From: JAOZHU01 sp964506435
GTDB taxonomy: Archaea; Thermoproteota; Bathyarchaeia; Bathyarchaeales; Bathycorpusculaceae
Assembly: GCA_964506435.1 (NCBI GenBank)
Contig: CAZDLK010000001.1
Span: forward strand, 62,001-126,000
Direction: 5' to 3'
Length of the DNA: 64,000 bases
The notes beneath the pieces were generated by a model. It did not search any database. It was not told where the DNA came from and saw only the letters and a program-made list of their open reading frames with translations. A program made the translations under genes and the position numbers. This document shows positions 51,937-60,964 of this stretch, in pieces. The stretch's first letter is position 1. The number at the start of each line of letters is the position of its first letter.

Positions 51937-53175
51937 TTAGAGTAGGGCTTCGTAGATTTTCGCTGTTTCCTCAGCAACTTTTCGCCACGTAAAGTACTCC
52001 AGCACGCGTTTGCGTCCGTTTTCGCCCCAGTTTCGGGCTTTCTCAGGATTTTTAAGCGTTTCTTTTATGCCCCAAGCTATGTCCGCGGGGTCTTCGCCGT
52101 TGACGTGCACGCCGTTTTGGTCTGGACCAGAGCTTATGACTTGCTCCTTGAAACCTACTACGCCGCGTGCGCCCACGACTACGGGTTTCTCCATTGACAT
52201 GGCTTCTAAGCTGACTATGCCGAATGGCTCGTAGACTGAGGGGAAAATGCACACATCAGAAGCCGCATAATGCAGAATCCGTTCGTTTTCAGGGACAAAA
52301 TCGAAGCGGTAGGCGAGTTTGTTTTTTATGCCTAAGCGTTCGGATGTTTCCACGATGTCGTTTTGCTGTTCGCCCATGCCTAAAATCACAAGTTTAGTGT
52401 TGGGATATTCTCGTAAAACGCTGGGCATTGCTTGGAGGAGGTTGCTTACGCCTTTTACCCATGTGAGGCGCCCGATGAAGAGAAGCATGTTCCAGCCGTC
52501 AGGTATGCCGTATTTTTCTCGGATTTTAGCTATATCGTCTTTTTTGCATCTGCGCTGGTTGTAGCGTTCCGCGTCTACGCCGTTCCAAACCGCGCTGATT
52601 TTTGACAATGGCCAGCCGTGCTTTGCCAAGTCCTGCTCCATGGCGTAGCTGACCGTTATTATTTTGTCTGCCGCGTCAGCCATTGCCCACTCCAAGTGCG
52701 ATACCACTTCTGAGCCGTGACCGCCGCTTCTGCCCCATTCCGTGCTGTGAACGTGGAATACTACGGGGATTTTTGATTCGTTCTTGATTACGAGTCCTGC
52801 GATGCCGCTTAGCCAGTCGTGCACGCAGACTACGTCGAAATTGTATTTTTCTTTCTTTATTAAGCCGTTGAGGAATTTTGTTGCGCTCAGGATGTTGTAG
52901 ATGAAGATGTCGTTGAAGAGTTTGATGTTGGTGCCCCATTTTTTCAGGTCGTCGACCACGAACATGGGGAAAACGTTGCCTGCGTCCGCGATTAATGGCC
53001 TGTGCACTTCTACGCCTTGCAGGATTTCTCTGGTTGGCAGGTTGCCAGGGTTAAGCGTGAATACTGAAACATCATGTCCTATGTCTACGAACTCGTGGGT
53101 TATGTATTCGGCGTATGTGCCTAATCCGCCCACAAGTTTAGGGGGGTATTCCCAAACGAAAAAGCCAATTCTCAA
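51937..53175 (-). CDS. Glycogen/starch synthase-like glycosyltransferase (GT-B)
   Basis: 412 residues. N-terminal KVGG-like loop PPKLVGGLGTYAEYI, central HDWLSGIAG and VFHVHSTEWGRSG, C-terminal GRLTWVKGVSNLLQA and FPSVYEPFGIVSLEAM (E-x7-E). This fits archaeal glycogen synthase-like GT4/GT5 enzymes; the sugar donor and polymer are inferred. TTG start with GGTGAAAAG upstream; a TATA box lies at 53217-53226. Confidence 0.9.
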   Translation of the reverse strand: MRIGFFVWEYPPKLVGGLGTYAEYITHEFVDIGHDVSVFTLNPGNLPTREILQGVEVHRPLIADAGNVFPMFVVDDLKKWGTNIKLFNDIFIYNILSATKFLNGLIKKEKYNFDVVCVHDWLSGIAGLVIKNESKIPVVFHVHSTEWGRSGGHGSEVVSHLEWAMADAADKIITVSYAMEQDLAKHGWPLSKISAVWNGVDAERYNQRRCKKDDIAKIREKYGIPDGWNMLLFIGRLTWVKGVSNLLQAMPSVLREYPNTKLVILGMGEQQNDIVETSERLGIKNKLAYRFDFVPENERILHYAASDVCIFPSVYEPFGIVSLEAMSMEKPVVVGARGVVGFKEQVISSGPDQNGVHVNGEDPADIAWGIKETLKNPEKARNWGENGRKRVLEYFTWRKVAEETAKIYEALL

Positions 53176-53216
53176 AACTTTTCACCTGAAATTGCAGGAT
53201 TATACTATTTCAAGAT

Positions 53217-53226
53217 TGTATTTATA
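53217..53226 (-). promoter_or_regulatory. TATA box of the glycosyltransferase gene
   Basis: GCTATAAATA on the minus strand, about 45 bases before the TTG start. Confidence 0.5.
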
Positions 53227-53258
53227 GCTTCTCTGCCAAAAGCGACGGCGCTGCGGCA

Positions 53259-53760
53259 TTATTTGGTTTGGAGGGTAGCTTTGATGAATTCAGGCGGCAT
53301 CAGGGATTTCTCCGCGATTTCCGCCAAACTCAATCCTTTTTTATGCAGTCGCAGTACAACGGCGGACATGGGTTCGCCAAATTCTACGATGTGCTGGTCA
53401 GGGTCGTAAACGCGGAAAGCCCTTTGCCCCCACGGGTGCTCATGAACAGGATGAATAACCTTCACGCCCTTCTCAGTGAGCCTGCTGAATAACTCATCTA
53501 TATTAGAGGATTCAAAATAAATTTCAACATTATTAGCTCCAACCGCGACGCCATTGGCTTTGTCTCCAAAGATTGTGTGCAACGCGTAATTTTTCTCCCA
53601 GATTGATAAGCCGCCTTCAAAACCCACGTTTGCCCCAAAATCCGCCACAATTTTCTGCTCAAGAACTTTCATTGTAGAAACGCTTAGATGCCGCAATGTC
53701 TGAAACAAAGAAAACTGCTGCCTGATATGCAGGAGGTTTTTGCGAATCAACTTTCACCAT
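53259..53760 (-). CDS. VOC (glyoxalase-like) protein, split by apparent frameshift
   Basis: The VOC fold is complete only if two frames are joined. From ATG 53760, frame 1 gives QAAVFFVSDIAASKRFYNE, the family's first strand and helix, then stops at once. The second frame continues VLEQKIVADFGANVGFEGG and runs to 53259, with YDPDQHIVEFGEPM near the end. Removing one A from the GAAAG at 53666-53670 (minus strand) restores one protein of about 166 residues. The tail adds a short helical HTH-like segment (GLSLAEIAEKSLMPPEF). Read from the later start alone, the N-terminus makes no sense. Confidence 0.8.
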
Positions 53761-53932
53761 AAATAAACCCAGCCAAATTGCAGCTTCAAGTTAGTGATTA
53801 AACAATATTTATAGCTTCGCTAGTTGACTGAAGTCTGGGTATATGAACTGCGCCACCGAGTTTTTACCACATAAGTTAATAGTAAGGGAAAACCTGATAA
53901 TTTGCAGATGATGCCTTCAGGTTCTGACGTGC

Positions 53933-55384
53933 ATGGCTGCTTCGATTTCTTATAAAATCGCTACGGAAGTCCCTGCTAGCTACATGGGAAAGCTACTGGA
54001 TTTCATTCAAACGCAGTATTTGCTCCCGCAGAAGCAGCGTTTCAGCAATTTATCTAGAGAAGTAACCGAGAGTGGCAATTTTCTTTCGTACGTGACGGTT
54101 GATGCGCAGGGAAATCAGCTTCTTCAAGTCACAATTACGGGCGCGACGCCGATAGAAGTAACTATAACTCCTATAGCTGCTCAAGTGCCAACTGCAGTTG
54201 TGGAAGAGGCAAAGCAGGATGTAGTCATTGCAGTGCAGATTTTTGAGGAACACGCGAGAAAAGCAACGCTGTATTTTGCTTGGCGAGAAGGCGAGGATAT
54301 AGTTCCTGAAACCGTCAAAGCGCAGGAAAAATCCTTTCAACGCTTGTTTCTTGAAACCCAAATTCTCTTCTTCGTCATGTTCATAATAGTCGGCATGGTG
54401 CTTTTCGTAGCCATAGACACTATATATCCAGACGCGTTCTGGATTGCACCACTAGTACTTGTAGCGGTACAGTTTGTCTTTGTATTCTACTCCAACAAGT
54501 TCATTGCCAGAACCGCGGATTGGCACATCACCGAAGCCAACCCGAGCATCCATTTTCTAGAGTATCACTTGCCGATTGAGGGACAAGGCGGCTTCAAGCA
54601 CGCGTACTCTGCGGAGCAGTTGGTGGCAATAAAGAAGGAAATTTACCATGAAATACTCTCCAAGCGAGGCGAAATTGACTGCGAAGCTGCCCAAAAAGTC
54701 TTCTCGAAACACGGCATCAGTTGTCAGCCAGAGAATTTGGTAGCTAAAAAAGTAAATGTTTACGCGCTTGTGAAGAAAATCGCGGACAAGTTTAGTTTTC
54801 CAATGCCTGAGATTATTGTGTCAAACACTATGGTGCCGAACGCTGCTGCTTCTGGCCCTAGTCCCAGACGCGGCATAGTTCTGGTGACAACAGGCATTCT
54901 TGTCCAGCTTGAAGAAAATGAACTTCTCGGCGTCTTGGGACATGAATTCGGCCATCTTAAGGGGCGCGACCCGCTGATTCTTTACGGGTTAACTTCTGCC
55001 GAGTTTCTCTTCAGATTTTACGTACTGTTCCCACTGTTTCCGTTTATTTTCTCGTCTTTCCTGTTCTTTGTTTACTTCTGGGCTGTAATGACGCTCATAT
55101 TTTTCATTGCCAAATTCTTTGAAGCCCGCGCGGACCTCGTATCCGCCATTAAGATAGGGCAACCTGAAGTTTTAGCTGGGGCTCTTGAAAAAATCGGCTT
55201 TCAAAGACTACTGTATGAAAGAACGCCGTCTTTCCGCATCCAAGAATGGATAGGTTTAGACGCTCACCCACCAATATACTTCAGAGTCAGACGCCTACAA
55301 CAGCTTAAGGCACCGACGAAAATAAGGTATCCTTTAATCAAGTCAATTAAAGACGTCACGTTAGGATTCCTCCAGAGTTTGTAA
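53933..55384 (+). CDS. M48-family membrane metallopeptidase
   Basis: 483 residues, HtpX/Ste24-like. The zinc site HEFGH is at residues 337-341, and EARAD near 403 supplies the third ligand. Hydrophobic segments at about 141-162, 166-187 and 352-396 anchor it; an N-terminal soluble domain of about 140 residues is unusual for HtpX. The segment PEIIVSNTMVPNAAASGPSP before the site is typical of M48. Probably membrane protein quality control. A TATA-like ATATTTATAGC lies at 53806-53816. Confidence 0.9.
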   Translation: MAASISYKIATEVPASYMGKLLDFIQTQYLLPQKQRFSNLSREVTESGNFLSYVTVDAQGNQLLQVTITGATPIEVTITPIAAQVPTAVVEEAKQDVVIAVQIFEEHARKATLYFAWREGEDIVPETVKAQEKSFQRLFLETQILFFVMFIIVGMVLFVAIDTIYPDAFWIAPLVLVAVQFVFVFYSNKFIARTADWHITEANPSIHFLEYHLPIEGQGGFKHAYSAEQLVAIKKEIYHEILSKRGEIDCEAAQKVFSKHGISCQPENLVAKKVNVYALVKKIADKFSFPMPEIIVSNTMVPNAAASGPSPRRGIVLVTTGILVQLEENELLGVLGHEFGHLKGRDPLILYGLTSAEFLFRFYVLFPLFPFIFSSFLFFVYFWAVMTLIFFIAKFFEARADLVSAIKIGQPEVLAGALEKIGFQRLLYERTPSFRIQEWIGLDAHPPIYFRVRRLQQLKAPTKIRYPLIKSIKDVTLGFLQSL

Positions 55385-55487
55385 ATAACCGCAGTTTTAT
55401 CGATGAAAATGCGCTCATAACACAAAAAAAGAAATAAAGCATCAACGCAAGATACTCTCCCCAGCTTAACAAAGGAAGTCTCCTGAA

Positions 55488-56765
55488 TTGAAGCTGCTCT
55501 ACATCGTTATAGATGGCATGGGCGATTTGCCAATCAGCGAGTTAGGAAACAAAACACCTCTGGAAGCCGCCGAAACACCCAACATGAATTTTCTCGCCAA
55601 AAACGGCAAAGCAGGCTTAATGTACTCCGTCGGAAAAGGCATTGCACCCGAAAGCGACGCCGCCGTAATTTCCCTTCTAGGCTACAACCCCTTCGAATAC
55701 AGCACGGGCAGAGGCATCATCGAAGCAGTAGGCGCAGGTGTCGCTTTAAAAGACGGCGACCTAGCTTTAAGATGCAACTTTGCAACCTTAGGTCAAGAAA
55801 ACGCGATAATTGACAGGCGAGTGCGCAGAAGCCTCAGTACGGAAGAAGCAACTGAGCTAACTGAAGCAGCTAACAACGAAGTGAAGCTTGAATCATGCGC
55901 AGCTAGTTTTGAATTCAAGAACACTTTGGGACACCGTGCCGTTCTCGTCTTTAAAGGCAACAAAAAGTGTCTTTCCAGTAACATAACGAACAGCGACCCC
56001 GCGTACTCAGTGATTAACGGCATCGGCGTCGCCACACCCAACGTAGAAATGATTCTCAAAAAAAGCATGCCAACCGATAACACAGAAGAAGCGCGAAACG
56101 CCGCTGCACTCGTAAACGAATTCATCGAAAAAACCAACACGCTATGGGAAAACCACGAAGTGAACAAGAAACGCGCGGCTGAAGGAAAACTCAAGGCAAA
56201 CGTGGTGCTCACAAGAGACGCAGGACACCTTTTACCAAGATTCTTCAACATCAACAAAAGATACAACGTCAACTTTGCCGCACTGGCGGACATGACGGCT
56301 GAAAAAGGCATAGCTGAACTAGCTGGCATGCATGCCTCGCTTTTACCGCCGCCCTCAGATAACCTGAAAGAAGACTGCGAACTGCGAGTACGCTACATAC
56401 TGGAGGGGTTGCCGCATTACGATTGCTTCTACATTCACCTTAAAGGTCCAGATGAACCAGGCCACGACGGCAACTGCAAAAGCAAAACCAACGTGATTTC
56501 CGCCATTGACAAGTACTTCTTCGGGAAACTGCTAAAAGAAATAACGTTAAAAGATTGCATGATTTGCATCACTGCTGACCACGCAACGCCCTGTGGATTA
56601 AAAGTGCACAGCGACACGCCAGTACCAGTGCTCATATCAGGCGGCAAAATAAAAGGCGATAACGTCTCTAAATTCTCTGAGTGCGAATGCAAAAACGGCA
56701 GCTTAGGCATATTAGACCACGGTTACGAATTGATGCCGAAGCTCATGGAGCTATTCAAGAAATAA
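55488..56765 (+). CDS. apgM: 2,3-bisphosphoglycerate-independent phosphoglycerate mutase (archaeal ApgM)
   Basis: Interconverts 3- and 2-phosphoglycerate in glycolysis and gluconeogenesis. Alkaline-phosphatase-fold metalloenzyme: LLYIVIDGMGDLP (first metal Asp), the catalytic-Ser region ESDAAVISLLGYNP, KGPDEPGHDGNC and ITADHATPC with HSDTPVPVLISGG. Length 425, standard for archaeal ApgM. TTG start with AAAGGAAG upstream. Confidence 0.96.
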   Translation: MKLLYIVIDGMGDLPISELGNKTPLEAAETPNMNFLAKNGKAGLMYSVGKGIAPESDAAVISLLGYNPFEYSTGRGIIEAVGAGVALKDGDLALRCNFATLGQENAIIDRRVRRSLSTEEATELTEAANNEVKLESCAASFEFKNTLGHRAVLVFKGNKKCLSSNITNSDPAYSVINGIGVATPNVEMILKKSMPTDNTEEARNAAALVNEFIEKTNTLWENHEVNKKRAAEGKLKANVVLTRDAGHLLPRFFNINKRYNVNFAALADMTAEKGIAELAGMHASLLPPPSDNLKEDCELRVRYILEGLPHYDCFYIHLKGPDEPGHDGNCKSKTNVISAIDKYFFGKLLKEITLKDCMICITADHATPCGLKVHSDTPVPVLISGGKIKGDNVSKFSECECKNGSLGILDHGYELMPKLMELFKK

Positions 56766-56807
56766 CAGGGCCTCGTTAAGAGAAGCGGAAAAGAAAAAAG
56801 GGTGTTG

Positions 56808-57056
56808 CTAAAGTTTCTTCAATATTGACAGCGCCGCTATAACTAGGAACGCGATTCCAGTCCAAAGCAAATTGCCAGTGAAATACCACACTGCAAACGC
56901 AACTAAGCCTGCAGGAATCAGAATCAACAGTAACTTGATTAGCGCTATTATTATCACGCCGATAATAACCAAGACGACGAGCGCAACAAGGTCAATTTCG
57001 AAGCTGCCGAGAACCGCAAGAATAATGCTTAAACAAGCTACGTCCACAGTAATCAC
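56808..57056 (-). CDS. Small membrane protein
   Basis: 82 residues, three hydrophobic segments (about 5-17, 22-52, 55-78), ending KKL. GTG start. A TATA box on the minus strand (CATATAACG near 57081-57089) lies close enough for an almost leaderless transcript. No family recognised. Confidence 0.6.
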   Translation of the reverse strand: MITVDVACLSIILAVLGSFEIDLVALVVLVIIGVIIIALIKLLLILIPAGLVAFAVWYFTGNLLWTGIAFLVIAALSILKKL

Positions 57057-57125
57057 CCAGAAATAATTAGGGAACTAACCGTTATATGCTTTTTCAATGC
57101 CGCGAACTCGAAAAAAGAAGGGTCT

Positions 57126-57638
57126 TCAAACGGTTGCCTTTGCTCTTATTTTTGGCAGAATCTCCTTCTGCATCTGAGTAATACCGAAAGTCGTAAGCTT
57201 AAACTTGTCGTCAGCCGTCTTCACCGCAAAGTCGTTTTTCACAAGCTCACCAAGCCGCGTGCTAGTTATTTTCCCGCTTTTGCCCAGCTTCACCTGCAAC
57301 TCGTCCTTCGACAACGTATCAGTCTCCAACAAGCCCAGTTCATGCCCTATATAACCCGCCAAAAGCCACAGCGACAAAGTCTCATTATCCGTCAACTTGC
57401 TCTTAGACACCAGCAGGCTTGCACCTTCCTTCGAAAACGCAATTAGACCCTCGGATTCTTTCGCGAGTGCCTGTAAGTCAACGCTGAGCCACAGCTTATT
57501 CGCTATTTCAAAAGAAGGAAGGAACTCGTTGAAGAACTTGCCTATTAAAAGCCATGTTTCTTCTGGTGAAGCGGAAAATGTTTTCTCCATGTCGCGGTAC
57601 TTGATGTGCACTGTGACTTTTTCCGTTTTCTCTGTCAA
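57126..57638 (-). CDS. Third gene of unrecognised three-gene operon (wHTH-like)
   Basis: 170 residues. N-terminal beta-hairpin plus helix: VTVHIKYRDMEKTFSASPEE then TWLLIGKFFNEFLPSF. A middle helical part (LWLLAGYIGHELGLLETDTL) leads to a C-terminal winged helix (STRLGELVKNDFAVKTADDK then KLTTFGITQMQ). The same hairpin-helix-wing order is found in the two upstream genes. The start overlaps the previous stop by four bases. Function unknown. Confidence 0.75.
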   Translation of the reverse strand: MTEKTEKVTVHIKYRDMEKTFSASPEETWLLIGKFFNEFLPSFEIANKLWLSVDLQALAKESEGLIAFSKEGASLLVSKSKLTDNETLSLWLLAGYIGHELGLLETDTLSKDELQVKLGKSGKITSTRLGELVKNDFAVKTADDKFKLTTFGITQMQKEILPKIRAKATV

Positions 57639-58105
57639 CTCATTTTGCCTCTAAGCTTCGCCAAAACATCGTCTTCAACCCATTTTTCGCCCTGAATAGT
57701 CAGCTTAAACTCAGGCTTACTTGGGTCAGGCTTGAACACTTGTCCTCGTTTGGTCATTTCGTTCAATCTTGCGGGAACCATGCTTTTTATTCCGCTGGAC
57801 TCCAGAAGCTTCTCTATCTGCGCAGCGGTGTTCTTTCTCTCTTCAGACGCGTAAAGCGTCAAGCCCACAGCTTCGTAATGCGTAAGCTTTTCCCGCGTCA
57901 CTATGACTGGGCCTTCGGTTGTAGCTTCAACTATGCCTTTTAACTGGGCTCCTGAAGGCATTAGTTTGTTCGAGACAAAGTCAGAGAGTTTCTCCACGAA
58001 GTCGGCTGGCATGTTCTGCAGCATGTTGAGGATTTCCTGAGGCGTATCGCCTTCAATAACGACTTCGCCGAAAGAAGTTTTCACTCGCGCTTCAATGCGT
58101 TTCAT
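57635..58105 (-). CDS. Second gene of unrecognised three-gene operon (wHTH-like)
   Basis: 156 residues. N-terminal ARVKTSFGEVVIEGDTPQEI then LNMLQNMPADFVEKLSDFV is the hairpin-helix module; the C-terminal part has a helical region (EAVGLTLYASEERKNTAAQI) and a winged helix with ARLNEMTKRGQVFKPDPSK and FKLTIQGEKWV. Overlaps both neighbours by four bases (ATGA junctions), so the three proteins are made together and may form one complex. Confidence 0.75.
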   Translation of the reverse strand: MKRIEARVKTSFGEVVIEGDTPQEILNMLQNMPADFVEKLSDFVSNKLMPSGAQLKGIVEATTEGPVIVTREKLTHYEAVGLTLYASEERKNTAAQIEKLLESSGIKSMVPARLNEMTKRGQVFKPDPSKPEFKLTIQGEKWVEDDVLAKLRGKMS

Positions 58106-58695
58106 TTAGATTTTCCTCCCCCGGTTGAAGTTTTTTCTTCTGCAAGTATGTAAACGAAACCCGTGTTTGTGTTCCACCGCCGCACTTTGTCTTTCTCTGC
58201 GAGCGCGTCAAGTGTAGCGCTTAACATGCGCCCTGGATATTTCAGTCCATTCTCGCTCATGGTGTCCCTTAATTCCTCCATTGTTCTCGGTCGCCATTTG
58301 CCCCAGTCGGTTTCCAAAATCTTCAGCACTGCATCATCGCAGCTTGCTGTTGGAGCTATTTTTGGGTAGCTTTGCGCGGGTGCTTCAGCTGCTGTTTTGG
58401 ATGATGTTTCTTTGGGTGAGGGTTCTGTTTTCACGGTGATTGTTGCCACGGTTTTAGGTTTAGCAATTTCAAATGCTTTGTGGATGCTTGTGAAGAGGTT
58501 TGGTAGGTTCTCGATGGTTTTTGTGACTTCTTCGTGGGTTCCTCGGATTTCAACTTCGTACTCGCCGAGTTTGACGCGGAAGGCGAAGGCTTCTTCGTTT
58601 TTGTTTTCAACTTTTTTAGTTGGCAATGTTTTTTTCACTTTTGCGGTTGCTGTTGGCGTGGCAGGTTTTGCTTTTGTCGAGCGTTGCTTTTTCAT
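58102..58695 (-). CDS. First gene of unrecognised three-gene operon (wHTH-like)
   Basis: 197 residues. A basic Lys/Thr/Pro-rich tail (residues 1-36), then the hairpin-helix module FRVKLGEYEVEIRGTHEEV with TKTIENLPNLFTSIHKAFE, a Pro/Thr/Ser linker (about 85-120), and a C-terminal winged helix (CDDAVLKILETDWGKWRPRT ... GRMLSATLDALAEKDKVRRW). The basic tail and wing suggest nucleic-acid binding. A TATA box lies 35-43 bases upstream. Confidence 0.75.
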   Translation of the reverse strand: MKKQRSTKAKPATPTATAKVKKTLPTKKVENKNEEAFAFRVKLGEYEVEIRGTHEEVTKTIENLPNLFTSIHKAFEIAKPKTVATITVKTEPSPKETSSKTAAEAPAQSYPKIAPTASCDDAVLKILETDWGKWRPRTMEELRDTMSENGLKYPGRMLSATLDALAEKDKVRRWNTNTGFVYILAEEKTSTGGGKSK

Positions 58696-58729
58696 GTCAC
58701 ACCACAGGTATGGGGTATATACGTTGAAC

Positions 58730-58738
58730 CTTTATAAA
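58730..58738 (-). promoter_or_regulatory. TATA box of the three-gene operon
   Basis: ATTTATAAA on the minus strand, about 40 bases before ATG 58695, giving a leader of 10-15 bases. Confidence 0.55.
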
Positions 58739-58780
58739 TGATGCACTTTTCACAAAATCTAATGTTGAAAATGCTTTTGA

Positions 58781-58915
58781 GTGATGGAGTTCTGGGGTTT
58801 AGAGTGGGCAGATAAGACTCGATGAAAGCGTTTGGTGCTTGACCATATTAGACCAGTATGGTTTCCCTCTCTAAACCTTTCCAGTCTCAAGTCGCGCTTT
58901 CTCCTGCGAAAACCG
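58781..58915 (-). ncRNA. Candidate structured RNA
   Basis: A 93-base palindromic unit: CTGG-GGTTTAGAG at 58792-58804 pairs with CTCTAAACC-TTT-CCAG at 58869-58884, enclosing a hairpin ACCATA/TATGGT (58842-58847 with 58857-58862). GAAAGCG (58824-58830) could also pair with CGCTTTC (58895-58901). On the minus strand a TATA-like TTTTTATAGA (58934-58943) precedes it at promoter distance. The 370-base gap 58696-59065 has no credible protein gene. It could instead be a mobile-element remnant. Confidence 0.4.
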
Positions 58916-59065
58916 TGCACTTCAAAGCTTTCTTCTATAAAAATGCACATGGAAAAAGAGGAGTTGCTTTTCTATCAACTTCAGAATCAGACTTTTACAT
59001 ATTGAAAATTGCAGCGTTGTCAATGTCGTAAACAACGGTGCCGCAAAGAAGTGGGAGTTGGTTTG

Positions 59066-60961
59066 TTACTTTAACCGTTCTTTCAGGAGCTTGCTCACAA
59101 GTTCTGGCTCCGCTTTTCCCCGAACTTCCTTCATCACTAAACCCATCAGCATTCCAAAGGCGTTTTTCCCCAGCTTATCTGCTGCTTGCTTATTCGCTGT
59201 AATCACGCGGTCAACAATCGCTGCTAATTCTGCTTCAGAGAACATTTTCAAGCCAAGCCCAGCCACAGCATCCTGCACACTTTTATCTTCATTTTTTGAA
59301 AGCCAAGTGAAAACATCAGTAACTGCTTCTTTCGCCAGTTTCCCTGAACCAATCCATCGGAACATTTCTTTGATTTGGTCATCGGGCACGTTTTCCACGT
59401 TAACTCCGTCGCGTCTAAGTGCCTTTGTGGTTTCTGTCAGGAAGACAGCGCTTGTTGTGGCTGTTGCCGCGTTCTCTTTTACTATGTCTTCGAATAATGC
59501 AGTGTACTCTGAATCAACGATTTGCTTGGCTAACTTCGCGTTTAGGTTGTATTCTTTCATTAGGCGTTTGAGTTTCTTTTCTGCTGGTTCAGGCAGGTTT
59601 CGGCGGACTTTTTCCACGAAATCAGTTGTTATCAGCGAGGGGGGAATGTCAGTTTCAGGATACATTCGTGCAGCGCCAGGTCTAGGACGCATATACCGTG
59701 TTGTGCCATCAGCGTTGGCGGCTCTTGTTTCCGCGGGCACGCCGCTCATGGCTTCTCGTGCTCTTTCCACCACTGCCTTCAACGCGTCTATCGCGTTTTC
59801 TGGTGCGTCAGCCACGAAAACCACTGCGTCTTCTGCATTGGCGTTCACTGTTTTTCTTAATGCTTCAACTTCTTCGCTGGTTACGCCGTAAGCTGGCATT
59901 TCGTCTGTGTGGAATATGCCGCCGACTCTTCCCCAGAAACGTGCTCTGTCAGCGAGTTCGGTGCCGAGGCGGAAGTTGGGCATGAGTTCCCGTTTTAGGA
60001 ACCCGTTAAACTTGGGCAGCTTTACAGCTTTGACGCAATGTTGTTTGTCTAGGGCTTTTCGGAGGACTTTGCATTTTGTTTGCTTGAAAACACTTGTAAC
60101 GTCAACAAATTCCTCTTTTAGGCCTGTGGCGTCTACTTGTTTCTTTTTCAATTCGCTGCTTACGCTTAGTAGGTTCAGTTGGCGTTGCACCTCGTACTCC
60201 ACAACTCGCGAGATGAGGTCCAGTTCTTGGACGCCTTTGATTTCCACTAGGGCGCCGTTTGGGATGGACACGTTCAAGTCTTGGCGTATTGTACCTAAGC
60301 CGCGCATGACTCTGCCTGTGTCCCGTAAAATTTTTCCAATTGCAAGGGCTACTTCTTGCGCTTCCTGAGGCGAATGGATAACGGGGGCGGTTGCCACTTC
60401 AATAAGCGGTATGCCTAAGCGGTCTATGCGGTAGTGGATTATTTTGCCGCCGTCTTCGTCGCCTGTTTTCCGCGCTGCATCTTCCTCTAAACTGGCATGT
60501 TGAATGGGAATGGGTTTTGCGCCGACGTTGAGGCAGCCGCCTAACGCGATTACGCAGGTGCGCTGGAAACCCGTAGTGTTCGACCCGTCTATCACGGTTT
60601 TGCGCATCACATGCACTTCGTCAACTGGCACAGCGTTCATCATTAAAGCCGCCATCAGCACGGTTTCCACGGCTTCCATGTTCAATGGGTGCGGCGGTTC
60701 CTCATCCATCTCCACAAGGCACGCGGATGCGTGGTTTGCTTCGTAGCGTATGCGCACGCCTTTCTGGAACTCAAAGTATGCTGCAGGGTCCACTTGTCCC
60801 AGTTCGCTTTGTGTTGGTCTGAGTCTGCGGAGAAACACGATTTCAGGCTGTTCCTTGAACAGTAATGGCGGGCAACTGCAGAATAGTTTCGTTGCGGTGG
60901 CGAGTTGCTGGTGGATTTCTAAGCCAACTTTCAAGCCTATTTTTGCGTAATCAGTTTCCAA
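59066..60961 (-). CDS. gatE: Glu-tRNA(Gln) amidotransferase subunit E
   Basis: Archaeal GatE: kinase and transamidase subunit that with GatD converts Glu-tRNA-Gln to Gln-tRNA-Gln. N-terminal LKVGLEIHQQLATATKLFCS (GatB-like cradle), an AspRS-like insertion in the middle (about residues 280-400), GTTRYMRPRPGAARMYPETD, and a C-terminal YqeY-like tail (FGMLMGLVMKEVRGKAEP). 631 residues, full length. Three bases after gatD. Confidence 0.97.
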   Translation of the reverse strand: METDYAKIGLKVGLEIHQQLATATKLFCSCPPLLFKEQPEIVFLRRLRPTQSELGQVDPAAYFEFQKGVRIRYEANHASACLVEMDEEPPHPLNMEAVETVLMAALMMNAVPVDEVHVMRKTVIDGSNTTGFQRTCVIALGGCLNVGAKPIPIQHASLEEDAARKTGDEDGGKIIHYRIDRLGIPLIEVATAPVIHSPQEAQEVALAIGKILRDTGRVMRGLGTIRQDLNVSIPNGALVEIKGVQELDLISRVVEYEVQRQLNLLSVSSELKKKQVDATGLKEEFVDVTSVFKQTKCKVLRKALDKQHCVKAVKLPKFNGFLKRELMPNFRLGTELADRARFWGRVGGIFHTDEMPAYGVTSEEVEALRKTVNANAEDAVVFVADAPENAIDALKAVVERAREAMSGVPAETRAANADGTTRYMRPRPGAARMYPETDIPPSLITTDFVEKVRRNLPEPAEKKLKRLMKEYNLNAKLAKQIVDSEYTALFEDIVKENAATATTSAVFLTETTKALRRDGVNVENVPDDQIKEMFRWIGSGKLAKEAVTDVFTWLSKNEDKSVQDAVAGLGLKMFSEAELAAIVDRVITANKQAADKLGKNAFGMLMGLVMKEVRGKAEPELVSKLLKERLK

Positions 60962-60964
60962 CCG

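Noticed and set aside
58759..58950. 63-codon minus-strand frame
   Set aside because: Coincides with the folded RNA candidate and has a highly basic, unstructured composition.
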